From an uncultured Clostridia bacterium (GTDB taxonomy: Bacteria > Bacillota > Clostridia > TANB77 > CAG-508), in NCBI GenBank assembly GCA_944390365.1, contig CALXPW010000014.1:1-34282 (forward strand): a stretch of DNA of 34,282 nucleotides, read 5' to 3'. Shown in pieces: positions 17,960-25,326 of this stretch. Both the position numbers and the translations under genes were made by a program. Every line of letters begins with the position of its first letter. The stretch's first letter is position 1. Under the pieces are notes generated by a model. It saw only the letters and a list, made by a program, of their open reading frames with translations, was not told the DNA's origin and did no database searches.

Positions 17960-19204
17960 TTAATACTCCAGGCTATTTGCATCTAAAAGAAAATCATAAA
18001 TACTCATTATTATAATTCCATTATCAAAACGAGACCTTTTTATATTATCTCCCACTATTATTATCTTTTTAAAGAAATCATTTACATTAAGTAATGATTT
18101 TTGCTCTTGTTGTACTTTTTCTGCCGTTTTCATTTCAAGAGCTGATTGAATATAAATTTTATTATTTCCTTTATTAGCCACAAAATCAATTTCTAGTTGT
18201 TTCTTCGCATCGCCCTCACGTATCTCAACAGAACCAACGTCAACATTATATCCACGTTTTCTTAGTTCAATATAAATAACGTTTTCCATTGTGTGTGATA
18301 TTTCTTCACTTTGCCTAAAGTCTAAAAACGAATTTCTAATTCCCATATCTGTAAAATAATATTTTTGAGGAGTATCAATAAATCTTTTTCCTCTTACGTC
18401 AAACCTTCTTGCTTTTTCAATCATAAAAGCATCTTGTAAATATCCTAAATAGTTATATATAGTTTTGTCCGTCATGGTAGATAGTTTGTCTCTTTCTCTA
18501 AAATTATTTGATAATTTTAGAGGATTTGTAAGACACCCTATATCTGAAGCTATTATTTGTACCAACATTTCTAGCTCTTCTTTGTTTTGAATTTTGTTTC
18601 TATCGACAATATCATTTATATACACATTATCCTTTTGTGTTCTAAGATAGTTTATTTTACTATTATCAGACTTTGCTAATATTGTTAAAGGCAATCCTCC
18701 AAAAGTATAGTATTCACTTAATGCCCTTTCTTCTGACCCATCATATACTGAAAAAAATTCTGCAAAAGATAAAGGATATACTCTTACTTCGTCTCCTCTC
18801 CCTCTAAATTCTGTTACAATGTCAGATGATAAAAATTTTGAATTACTTCCAGTTACGTATATTTCCACATTATTTATATGCATAAAACCAATTAAAACTG
18901 ATTCAAAATCTTTTACTTCTTGTATTTCATCTAATAAAATATAGTATTTATTTTTATCTTTAATTAAACTTCTTATATATTCATCCAATGCATCTGGGTC
19001 TAAGTACATTTTGTTTTTATTCTCGTCTAAACTTAATTGTATTATATGTTCTTCATCTATTCCTTGCTCTATTAAGTAATTTTTAAATATTGTATTTAGT
19101 AGATAAGATTTACCACATCTTCTAATGCCTGTTATTATTTTTATAAGCCCATTATCTATTCTGTCTATAAGTTCTTGCAAATAATAATCTCTTTTAATTT
19201 CCAT
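17960..19204 (-). CDS. AAA_14/DUF4143-family ATPase
   Basis: A 414-aa ATP-binding protein. The Walker A is GIRRCGKS at 26-33, Walker B YYILLDEIQ at about 87-95, sensor YVTGSNS near 120, and a C-terminal DUF4143 (restriction-endonuclease-like) region from about 200 to 370 containing LEIDFVA followed by a Lys further on. The family is widespread and functionally obscure; DNA-related or toxin-like roles have been suggested. The ATG at 19202-19204 is preceded by GGAGG at 8 bases; the Met at 19217-19219 would put that site inside the gene. Its promoter is bracketed by two identical palindromes, suggesting self-regulation. Such genes are often horizontally mobile. Confidence 0.88.
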   Translation of the reverse strand: MEIKRDYYLQELIDRIDNGLIKIITGIRRCGKSYLLNTIFKNYLIEQGIDEEHIIQLSLDENKNKMYLDPDALDEYIRSLIKDKNKYYILLDEIQEVKDFESVLIGFMHINNVEIYVTGSNSKFLSSDIVTEFRGRGDEVRVYPLSFAEFFSVYDGSEERALSEYYTFGGLPLTILAKSDNSKINYLRTQKDNVYINDIVDRNKIQNKEELEMLVQIIASDIGCLTNPLKLSNNFRERDKLSTMTDKTIYNYLGYLQDAFMIEKARRFDVRGKRFIDTPQKYYFTDMGIRNSFLDFRQSEEISHTMENVIYIELRKRGYNVDVGSVEIREGDAKKQLEIDFVANKGNNKIYIQSALEMKTAEKVQQEQKSLLNVNDFFKKIIIVGDNIKRSRFDNGIIIMSIYDFLLDANSLEY

Positions 19205-19217
19205 ATTGGCAACCTCC

Positions 19218-19330
19218 ATTACGAATTTTTTCCGTTTACGGAACTTTTTCGTAATAATTATACCACAAAATTAAATATTTAGTCAATTTTTCATTACGAA
19301 TTTTTTCCGTTTACGGAACTTTTTCGTAAT
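19218..19330 (-). promoter_or_regulatory. ATPase promoter flanked by two identical 38-bp palindromes
   Basis: Two copies of a nested palindrome lie at 19218-19255 and 19293-19330, 75 bp apart. Each has outer arms ATTACGAA/TTCGTAAT and inner arms TTCCGT/ACGGAA. Between them, on the minus strand, TTGACT (19281-19286), 18 bp and TATAAT (19257-19262) form a strong promoter. One palindrome starts directly after the -10 box and the other just upstream of the -35 box, a layout suited to cooperative repression or looping. Confidence 0.8.
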
Positions 19331-19332
19331 AT

Positions 19333-19352
19333 TTACAAAACAAGCCCGTCCC
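19333..19352. repeat. Partial copy of the 24-kb element's terminal sequence
   Basis: AAAACAAGCCCGTCC here is identical to part of the right arm of the element at 24049-24353, and the complementary form is in that element's left arm. It lies in the 158-bp gap between the amidase gene and the ATPase gene and may be a remnant of the same repeat. Confidence 0.5.
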
Positions 19353-19362
19353 CTTCTGCAAA

Positions 19363-20088
19363 TTATTTTACATAAAAATAATCATTTATTCCATTATATA
19401 TTCCCCACGCCAGCTTTTCTTGATACTCATCTGTTTGAAGTAAACTTTCCTCTTCTGGATTTGATAAAAATCCACATTCTACTATTGTTATTGGTATTTC
19501 CACATATTTCATTATATATACTGTATTTAATCTTGCAGGAGTTCTATTGTTTTCTTTTTGCATTGCTTCATTTAAACTATTTTGTATGCTTGTAGCTAAT
19601 CTTTTGCTATCTTCATTGTTCGTTTTATAAAATGTTTGCCACCCACTATATTGTGACTGTGAAATTTTATTTAGATGTATCGATACAAATATATCTGCAC
19701 TTGATTCGTTTCCCAGCTTTACTCTATTATGTATGTCTGACACTTTTTTCTCTCGTATTGTGTCACTTCCAGCATCATATATGGCATTTTCATCTGAACG
19801 GGTTAATAGAACAGTACAACCACTTTGCTCTAATAGTTTTTGCAATTTTAATGCAATTTTTAAATTTAATTCTGCCTCTGTAGTACCATTTGAACTTTCT
19901 GCCCCCTCATCAGGTGTGCCGTGTCCAGCATCAACTATAACTACTTTGTTAGAAACTGGTGTAGATACTGTCTCGACCGTTTTTTCTGCTACTGCCGTAT
20001 TATTTGCAATTTTAAAAGAGAATGCGTACACGGATACACATATCATACACATCATTAAAATTATTCTTTTTTTACTTAAAATAAGCAT
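19363..20088 (-). CDS. cwlD: CwlD-like N-acetylmuramoyl-L-alanine amidase
   Basis: An Amidase_3 zinc hydrolase that cleaves the peptide from muramic acid; CwlD prepares muramic-delta-lactam in the spore cortex. From the chosen Met the protein has 241 aa: an N-terminal signal/anchor at about 7-30, a short linker, and the catalytic domain with zinc ligands His56 (DAGHG), Glu71 (TTEAELN), His138 (SIHLN) and catalytic Glu204 (ECGFLSN). SQYSGWQTFYK and RLNTVYIMKYVEIP are typical of CwlD, and length matches (about 237 aa in Bacillus). The start at 20086-20088 has AGAGG 7-8 bases before it; a Met two codons earlier touches that site. Start codons lie in a hairpin. Sporulation is inferred from this gene alone. 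Confidence 0.85.
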   Translation of the reverse strand: MLILSKKRIILMMCMICVSVYAFSFKIANNTAVAEKTVETVSTPVSNKVVIVDAGHGTPDEGAESSNGTTEAELNLKIALKLQKLLEQSGCTVLLTRSDENAIYDAGSDTIREKKVSDIHNRVKLGNESSADIFVSIHLNKISQSQYSGWQTFYKTNNEDSKRLATSIQNSLNEAMQKENNRTPARLNTVYIMKYVEIPITIVECGFLSNPEEESLLQTDEYQEKLAWGIYNGINDYFYVK

Positions 20089-20119
20089 ATACATACCTCT
20101 CTTAGTATATGTATATGCT
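20084..20119 (-). promoter_or_regulatory. Hairpin enclosing the cwlD ribosome site and start
   Basis: AGCATATACATA (20084-20095) and TATGTATATGCT (20108-20119) are perfect 12-bp inverted repeats. In the mRNA the Shine-Dalgarno sequence AGAGAGG lies in the 12-base loop and both candidate AUGs in the 3' arm, so the fold could limit translation. Confidence 0.55.
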
Positions 20120-20156
20120 TTTTCCTATAGTTTATGAATTTAATATGGATACTACT

Positions 20157-20630
20157 TTACTCCAACTCATCATTTATTGCATGTGTAGGAAATTCCTTTT
20201 TTGCAAAAATCTTTTTCACACATCTTGGTAATATATCGTAATTCTCTATTTTGTTTAAATCTATCCACTCATATTGTAGATAGTCTTTTCCTTCTTTATT
20301 ATGTAATGTATAGTCTATCTTTTTATCCTCTTCTTCTACAAACTCTCCTTTTTGTATAAATAAGATTTCGTGGTACTTTTTTCCGTCTAATTCAAAAAAG
20401 TTTTCTACTGTTGCTATATAACCTTCAATTTGAATCTCTTTTCCTAGTTCTTCTTCAATTTCTCTTTTTACTGTTTTTTCTGAGTTTTCTCCTATTTCTA
20501 CTCTTCCGCCGGGTAGCGAATAATGGTCTTTATTTACATTTTTATGTGTTAAAATTTTGTTGTTATGCACAATCATTACACATGCCCTAACATTTAAAAT
20601 GTAATCTTCAACATTTAAAGTTAAATCCAT
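20157..20630 (-). CDS. NUDIX hydrolase
   Basis: A 157-aa NUDIX-fold pyrophosphohydrolase acting on nucleoside-diphosphate-X compounds; the substrate cannot be told. The NUDIX box GGRVEIGENSEKTVKREIEEELG spans about 41-63 and keeps the catalytic REIEEELG acidic residues. The sequence after the box (EILFIQKGEF, YEWIDL) fits small MutT-like proteins. AGGAGAGG precedes the ATG. It is the third gene of a probable APH-GNAT-NUDIX operon, 44 bp after the acetyltransferase. Confidence 0.9.
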   Translation of the reverse strand: MDLTLNVEDYILNVRACVMIVHNNKILTHKNVNKDHYSLPGGRVEIGENSEKTVKREIEEELGKEIQIEGYIATVENFFELDGKKYHEILFIQKGEFVEEEDKKIDYTLHNKEGKDYLQYEWIDLNKIENYDILPRCVKKIFAKKEFPTHAINDELE

Positions 20631-20674
20631 TTATATCCTCTCCTCTCTTTAATTTTTGGATATTTTACCACTTA

Positions 20675-21136
20675 TTACAGGTCTATACAATACAATTTCT
20701 CTCCATTTGATAATTTTTCTATATATTTTGCTCCGAATTTCTCATAATAGTTTTCTAGGTCTGTTTTTAAATATAGCCTTTGTATTCCTTTTCTTCTAGC
20801 CTCATTTAATATTGCATTGTTTAATATTTTTGAATAGCCCTTTCCTCTATACTCTTCTTTTACATACATTGTTGCATACCAAGGTGACAGATCTTTTCGT
20901 TCTTCTCCATCTGTAGGAAATATTGAAATAAAGCCTATTAAGGTATTATCCTCTACTAAAATTAGCTTGCAATAAAACTTGTTTTCAAATCCATTTTTTA
21001 TTTTTTCTATTTTTTTATTAACTTTATTGTTAAATTGTTCTTCTGTTAATCCTGCCTGTCCCCATTCTCTTTGAGTTAAAATTGCAACTTCTTTTATGAA
21101 TTCTAACTTTTCTTTTATATTATATATCTCTAACAT
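20675..21136 (-). CDS. GNAT-family N-acetyltransferase
   Basis: A 153-aa acetyltransferase. The acetyl-CoA-binding motif A, YVKEEYRGKGYSKIL at about 91-105, contains the R/QxxGxG/A pattern; LIGFISIFP before it and NYYEKFGAKYIEKL after it complete the fold. The acceptor is unknown. Its ATG lies inside the end of the upstream kinase-like gene (17-bp overlap), implying translational coupling, and the NUDIX gene follows. The three-gene set suggests a small-molecule modification role. Confidence 0.88.
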   Translation of the reverse strand: MLEIYNIKEKLEFIKEVAILTQREWGQAGLTEEQFNNKVNKKIEKIKNGFENKFYCKLILVEDNTLIGFISIFPTDGEERKDLSPWYATMYVKEEYRGKGYSKILNNAILNEARRKGIQRLYLKTDLENYYEKFGAKYIEKLSNGEKLYCIDL

Positions 21137-22166
21137 TACTCAAAAGCCCCTTACTTATTTCTTCTTTTTTATCATATAAATCTTTGCAAATATTGGTTCT
21201 AAAAAATGCAAATTTCAAAAGTCCTTCTTGTTCTGTATCTTTTACATACTCTTTGTAACCAAACGTACTACTAATTAGTTGTAGCAAATACACGTAAGAC
21301 GCGTATTTTAAATCATATTCATTTAATTTTATATATTCATTAAATGTTTTAAAATAATCTACTAAATTGCTCACATTTATATTACCGTCTTTTACCTCTT
21401 CATCTGTATAGCAATATGACCTCATTATTTCCCATACTATAGGCAATTTTTTTGCTTTTTCAAAGTCTATTATAGTTGGCTCCCCACCATCATTATAGAT
21501 TAGTTGTTGTGTACAAAAATCTCCATGGCTATTTAGCATTGTTAGTTTTTTAATAATATTAAAATCAAACTCTTCTTGGATTTTTTTGCATATTTCTATC
21601 TTATAGTTTACATCTTTTACAATTTGCTCCTTATATTTATCTATAATATTTGTGTCTTGTAATTTTCCCTTTAATTCTTCTAACTCACTTATTCCTCTTT
21701 GTAATCTAGCTTTTGTAAATTGCTCTTCTAATATGTTTTCGTCACTTAACTTATTATAATCTAACAACGCTTTTGTTAACTTTCCTAAAATGCTCGCGCA
21801 TTCCATTGTTTCTTCGTAATTTCTTGTGTTATCTTGGACCACATAGCCATCTATAAACTCTTGTACTATAATAATTCTACCTTCATTTTTAGTATAAAAA
21901 CTACCATTTATTGTCTTTACATATTTAGGAACTTCAATATTTTTTGCTTGCAAAAAATTTATTATATCAATTTCTTTTGTAACAGTTGCCTCTGTTCTTC
22001 TACTAGTAAATTCCTTTAAAATGTAACATTTATCTAATGCTACTATTTTAAATATATTTGCAGTACCTCTATTTATTACCGATATATCTATCGGTTTAAT
22101 ATTATATTCATTTTGCAATATATCTTTTATTTTTCCTTTATTTAAGCTTGTTTTTTGAACTCCCAT
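21120..22166 (-). CDS. APH/CotS-fold phosphotransferase family protein
   Basis: A 348-aa protein of the aminoglycoside phosphotransferase (APH)/CotS superfamily, which phosphorylates small molecules. Visible: N-terminal lobe with CYILKEF (ATP Lys), hinge IIVQEFIDGYVV at about 100, the catalytic loop LNSHGDFCTQQLIYND near 212-227 and the metal motif IIDFEKA near 234-240. The catalytic loop is unusual: HGDxxxxN reads HGDFCTQQ, with Gln in place of the metal-binding Asn. ATAAGGAG lies before the ATG. CotS-like spore-coat kinases are an alternative subfamily. Confidence 0.83.
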   Translation of the reverse strand: MGVQKTSLNKGKIKDILQNEYNIKPIDISVINRGTANIFKIVALDKCYILKEFTSRRTEATVTKEIDIINFLQAKNIEVPKYVKTINGSFYTKNEGRIIIVQEFIDGYVVQDNTRNYEETMECASILGKLTKALLDYNKLSDENILEEQFTKARLQRGISELEELKGKLQDTNIIDKYKEQIVKDVNYKIEICKKIQEEFDFNIIKKLTMLNSHGDFCTQQLIYNDGGEPTIIDFEKAKKLPIVWEIMRSYCYTDEEVKDGNINVSNLVDYFKTFNEYIKLNEYDLKYASYVYLLQLISSTFGYKEYVKDTEQEGLLKFAFFRTNICKDLYDKKEEISKGLLSNVRDI

Positions 22167-22198
22167 TTTTTCTCCTTATCTTGCGCCATTTTATAGTT

Positions 22199-22227
22199 AT
22201 TTTATCATCTTAACTTCGTATTAGCAA
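22199..22227 (-). promoter_or_regulatory. Promoter of the APH-GNAT-NUDIX operon
   Basis: On the minus strand TTGCTA (22222-22227), 17 bp, TAAAAT (22199-22204), about 33 bp before the first start codon. It is divergent from the acyl-CoA synthetase promoter. Confidence 0.5.
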
Positions 22228-22275
22228 CAGTGAAGTTTTACAAATATTCCATTTTTGACTGTGCGTTCACTTCAA

Positions 22276-22304
22276 TTGATACCTAGCAAAAATTGTGCTA
22301 GACT
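22276..22304 (+). promoter_or_regulatory. Promoter and palindrome upstream of the acyl-CoA synthetase gene
   Basis: TTGATA (22276-22281), 17 bp, TAGACT (22299-22304). The spacer holds a perfect 6-bp inverted repeat, CTAGCA (22283-22288) and TGCTAG (22296-22301), in operator position. The -10 box is weak. Confidence 0.45.
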
Positions 22305-22337
22305 TAAAGTTATGTTTAGGAAAGAGAGGTCTTTTAT

Positions 22338-24047
22338 TTGAAAGCTTATAGAAAATTATACGAGGCTGAAAAATTTGATACTATAAGAGAATATATTAGC
22401 AATGGGATTAAAAAATATCCCAATAATAACGCATTTATATTAAAGCACAAAAATGGAAAAGAGGTAAGTTATACTAACATAACTTACACCAAATTTGGCG
22501 AGAACATAAAAGCTTTTGGTACTGCACTTATTAATCATAGCTTAGAAAATAAACGTATTGCAATTATTGGTAAAAATAGGTATGAGTGGGCTATTGCTTT
22601 TGTATCCACCCTTTGTGGTGTTGGTATAACCGTTCCGTTAGATAAAGGATTGCCAGAGCAAGAGATTATCCTTTCGCTCGAAAGAGCTAAGGCAGATGCT
22701 ATTGTTTTTGAGTCTGAATATGAAAATATTATTTTGAATGTCCAAAAGTCTAACACACATATTACCGAATATATTTGTATGGATTCAAATTGTGATGGCA
22801 AATTTAAAACTGTTGCAGACATTATAAGCGAGGGAACAGAATTGTTAAAGACTGGAGACACTAAGTATGATAATCATAAAATAGACCCAAATGCAATTGC
22901 CTCTATAATTTTTACTTCTGGTACAACATCTATGTCTAAAGCAGTAATGCTCTCCAATAAAAATATTGCATCAAATATTTATAATATAAATTTAGCAGAG
23001 AAAATTTATGATACAGATGTAAATATGGCTTTCTTGCCACTTCATCATACTTTTGGTTCAACAGCTCTTCTTCTATTTTTAGCAGACGGTGTTACAAATG
23101 TATTTTGTGATGGGCTAAGGCATATTCAGGAAAATTTAAGAGAATATAAAGTGTCAGTTTTCGTTTGCGTGCCACTTTTGTTGGAAGCAATGTATAAAAA
23201 AATTTATGCCGAGGTTGATAAGCAAGGAAAGACAAAACTTTTAAAATTTGCAAATAGCATAAGTAGATTCTTGCTAAAGTTTAAAATTGATATTCGTAGA
23301 AAAGTATTCAAACAAATTTTAGATAACTTAGGTGGAAATATACGTTTTGTAATTAGTGGTGCTTCTGCTATTGATAAAAATGTAGCAAGAGGATTTTACG
23401 ATTTTGGTATTCTTGCAGTTCAAGGTTATGGTTTAACAGAAACTTCGCCTGTCCTTACTGCCGAAAATGCTAAGTGCATAAAATTTGGTTCTGTTGGTTT
23501 GCCTTTGCCAGAGGTTGAAATTAAAATAGATAATCCAAACGAAGAAGGTATTGGAGAAATCGTAGCTAAAGGCCCTAATGTAATGCTAGGTTACTATGAA
23601 ATGGAAAAAGAAACAGCGAAAGTTCTTAAAGATGGATGGTTTTATACAGGCGATTTAGGCTATATTGATAAAGACGGATTTTTATTTATAACAGGAAGAA
23701 AGAAAAATGTAATTGTTTTAAAGAATGGAAAAAATGTATATCCTGAAGAAATCGAATTATTGATAAGCACTTTACCTTATGTATCTGAAAATATGGTTTT
23801 TGGTGCTCCAAAAGATGATGATTTAGTTCTAAGTGCAAAAATTGTGTATAACAAGGACTATGTTAAAGAAAAATATGGAGATATATCAGAATCCGATTTA
23901 AAAGATATTATTTGGAAAGATATAAAGAAAATAAATTCTGGACTTTCCAACTATAAACACATTAAAAATTTAATTATTACTGATGAACCAATGGTTAAGA
24001 CCACAACTCAAAAAGTTAAAAGATTTGAAGAAATTAAGAAACTTTAA
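22338..24047 (+). CDS. AMP-binding acyl-CoA synthetase (long-chain fatty acid-CoA ligase-like)
   Basis: A 569-aa ANL-superfamily enzyme that activates a carboxylate as acyl-AMP and usually transfers it to CoA. Motifs: phosphate-binding loop TSGTTSMSKAV at 193-203 (canonical TSGTTGxPKGV, so Gly-x-Pro is changed to Ser-Met-Ser), GYGLTETSP at 363-371, YTGDLGYID at 436-444 and GRKKNVI at 453-459. The C-terminal lysine region reads KTTTQKVKR where TGKxKR is usual. The long form (YxxxKxxxR central helices, FLPLHHTFG) favours a long-chain fatty-acid CoA ligase. The start is TTG with AGAGAGG upstream; no in-frame ATG occurs near the N-terminus. It is transcribed alone, convergent with the GGDEF operon across a large inverted-repeat element. 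Confidence 0.88.
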   Translation: MKAYRKLYEAEKFDTIREYISNGIKKYPNNNAFILKHKNGKEVSYTNITYTKFGENIKAFGTALINHSLENKRIAIIGKNRYEWAIAFVSTLCGVGITVPLDKGLPEQEIILSLERAKADAIVFESEYENIILNVQKSNTHITEYICMDSNCDGKFKTVADIISEGTELLKTGDTKYDNHKIDPNAIASIIFTSGTTSMSKAVMLSNKNIASNIYNINLAEKIYDTDVNMAFLPLHHTFGSTALLLFLADGVTNVFCDGLRHIQENLREYKVSVFVCVPLLLEAMYKKIYAEVDKQGKTKLLKFANSISRFLLKFKIDIRRKVFKQILDNLGGNIRFVISGASAIDKNVARGFYDFGILAVQGYGLTETSPVLTAENAKCIKFGSVGLPLPEVEIKIDNPNEEGIGEIVAKGPNVMLGYYEMEKETAKVLKDGWFYTGDLGYIDKDGFLFITGRKKNVIVLKNGKNVYPEEIELLISTLPYVSENMVFGAPKDDDLVLSAKIVYNKDYVKEKYGDISESDLKDIIWKDIKKINSGLSNYKHIKNLIITDEPMVKTTTQKVKRFEEIKKL

Positions 24048-24048
24048 A

Positions 24049-24353
24049 TTAGCAAAATTGGACGGGTTTGTTTTGCAAATTTATTTGCATAATTTGCTAA
24101 AGTACGGTTATATATTTTTTCTTTTGGTCGAAGTGCTTAAGGTGGGGACCAACAAGTTACAGTCTGTAGAAAAATTACTCCTCAAGAAAAAACTAGTTTT
24201 TTCTTGAGGGTAGGACATAGTAACGAACTATTGTAATTTTTTTACAGACTGTTACGTAGTTGGGGGCCGAAGACCAAAATAAAAAATATATAACCGTACT
24301 TTTTTAATAGAAAGTAATTAAATTTGCAAAACAAGCCCGTCCAATTTTGCTAA
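24049..24353. repeat. 305-bp nested inverted-repeat element between convergent genes
   Basis: It fills the gap between the synthetase stop (24045-24047) and the GGDEF gene stop (24355). Nested arms: 24049-24083 with 24319-24353 (35 bp, one mismatch); 24100-24120 with 24281-24301 (21 bp, perfect); 24122-24129 with 24272-24279; about 24155-24178 with 24233-24255 (near perfect, around CAGTCTGTA); and a central perfect 28-bp palindrome at 24181-24208 (CTCAAG, A-run, CTAG, T-run, CTTGAG). No ORF is convincing inside. The GGACGGGTTTGTTTTG end sequence resembles REP/MITE-type termini. As RNA, either strand would fold into one long rod and stop transcription. Confidence 0.82.
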
Positions 24354-24354
24354 T

Positions 24355-25311
24355 TCATTTTTTAATTTCACACACAACTTCTTCTTTTCTTCTATCTATC
24401 GAATAAGCACTTCCCATTGCTGTTTTTGCCAAATGTTTTACTTGGGCTCCAACCTCTCCAATTTCTAGTGCATTATGAAATCTACCTTTGCTTGCAACTA
24501 CCACTCCAATAGATATTGAAGTTAGTGGGAATTCTTCTATAACACATTTTCTATTTGGTACTTCTAAGAATCCTCTTTCTAAGTCTTCCTCATTAAAATA
24601 TTTTTGTACTCCCTTATCAAATTCTGCTATTATAGACTGACATATTGCTTCATAATCATCTTCTGTTGAAACTATTGCAACAAAGTCGTCTCCACCAATA
24701 TGTCCAACAAAAGTCTTTCCACTTATTGATAGCTTGTCTATATTGTCTACTATTGTTCTAGCTGTAAACTTAATTATTTCATCTCCATTTAAAAAGCCAT
24801 AGACATCATTATATGCTTTAAAATTATCTAAATCTAAATAAAGCATTACAAACTCTTCTTTGTTTAGTAATCTTTTCTTCATCTCTGCTTGTATTTGTAC
24901 ATTTCCAGGAAGTCCTGTTAGTGGACTTACCCTTCTATTTGTGTCTAGTAATCTAATAACATTTTTTATTGTGTAATACAAATATTCTTTATCTATTGGT
25001 GCTTTTATATAGTGTTCTACACACTCTTTCAAAACTTCTATTCTATGCTCTTTCTCTTTATTAGACGATATAACTATAATTGGAGTTATACTATTATCTT
25101 CGTTTAATCTAATTCTTTTGCATATTTCTATTATATTTTCTTGTATATTGTCCTCATTTATTATTATAAGTGATGGTATATTTTTTAATGCTATATCTAT
25201 GTTATCTGTACTTACTTTTTTTAGTTTGTATTCTTTTTCTTTTTTTAGCAAATTACTAATAATGTCTTTTAATTCATTACCATCATCTATTATATAAATA
25301 TCTTGAGCCAT
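24355..25311 (-). CDS. Degenerate-receiver GGDEF protein
   Basis: A 318-aa soluble protein: a CheY-like N-terminal domain (about 1-120) and a GGDEF domain (about 128-310) which would make cyclic di-GMP. The GGDEF signature is HIGGDDF at 204-210, a functional-looking variant, preceded by LYLDLDNFKAYND at 157-169. The receiver keeps the acidic pair (Asp9-Asp10) but the phosphoacceptor region reads SLIIINEDN in place of the usual LIxxDxxxP, so phosphorylation is doubtful. No RxxD inhibitory site is seen just before GGDDF. GGAGGGG precedes the ATG. It is the last gene of a three-gene operon with a CmpB-type membrane protein and an Ig-like anchored protein. Confidence 0.85.
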   Translation of the reverse strand: MAQDIYIIDDGNELKDIISNLLKKEKEYKLKKVSTDNIDIALKNIPSLIIINEDNIQENIIEICKRIRLNEDNSITPIIVISSNKEKEHRIEVLKECVEHYIKAPIDKEYLYYTIKNVIRLLDTNRRVSPLTGLPGNVQIQAEMKKRLLNKEEFVMLYLDLDNFKAYNDVYGFLNGDEIIKFTARTIVDNIDKLSISGKTFVGHIGGDDFVAIVSTEDDYEAICQSIIAEFDKGVQKYFNEEDLERGFLEVPNRKCVIEEFPLTSISIGVVVASKGRFHNALEIGEVGAQVKHLAKTAMGSAYSIDRRKEEVVCEIKK

Positions 25312-25326
25312 ACTGACTCCCCTCCA

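Noticed and set aside
19218-19330. CRISPR-like array
   Set aside because: Only two repeats with one spacer, each a palindrome flanking a good promoter; regulatory operators explain it better.
24049-24207. Coding content inside the 305-bp inverted repeat
   Set aside because: The only ORF overlapping it begins inside the synthetase gene in another frame and reads through arms of the palindrome.
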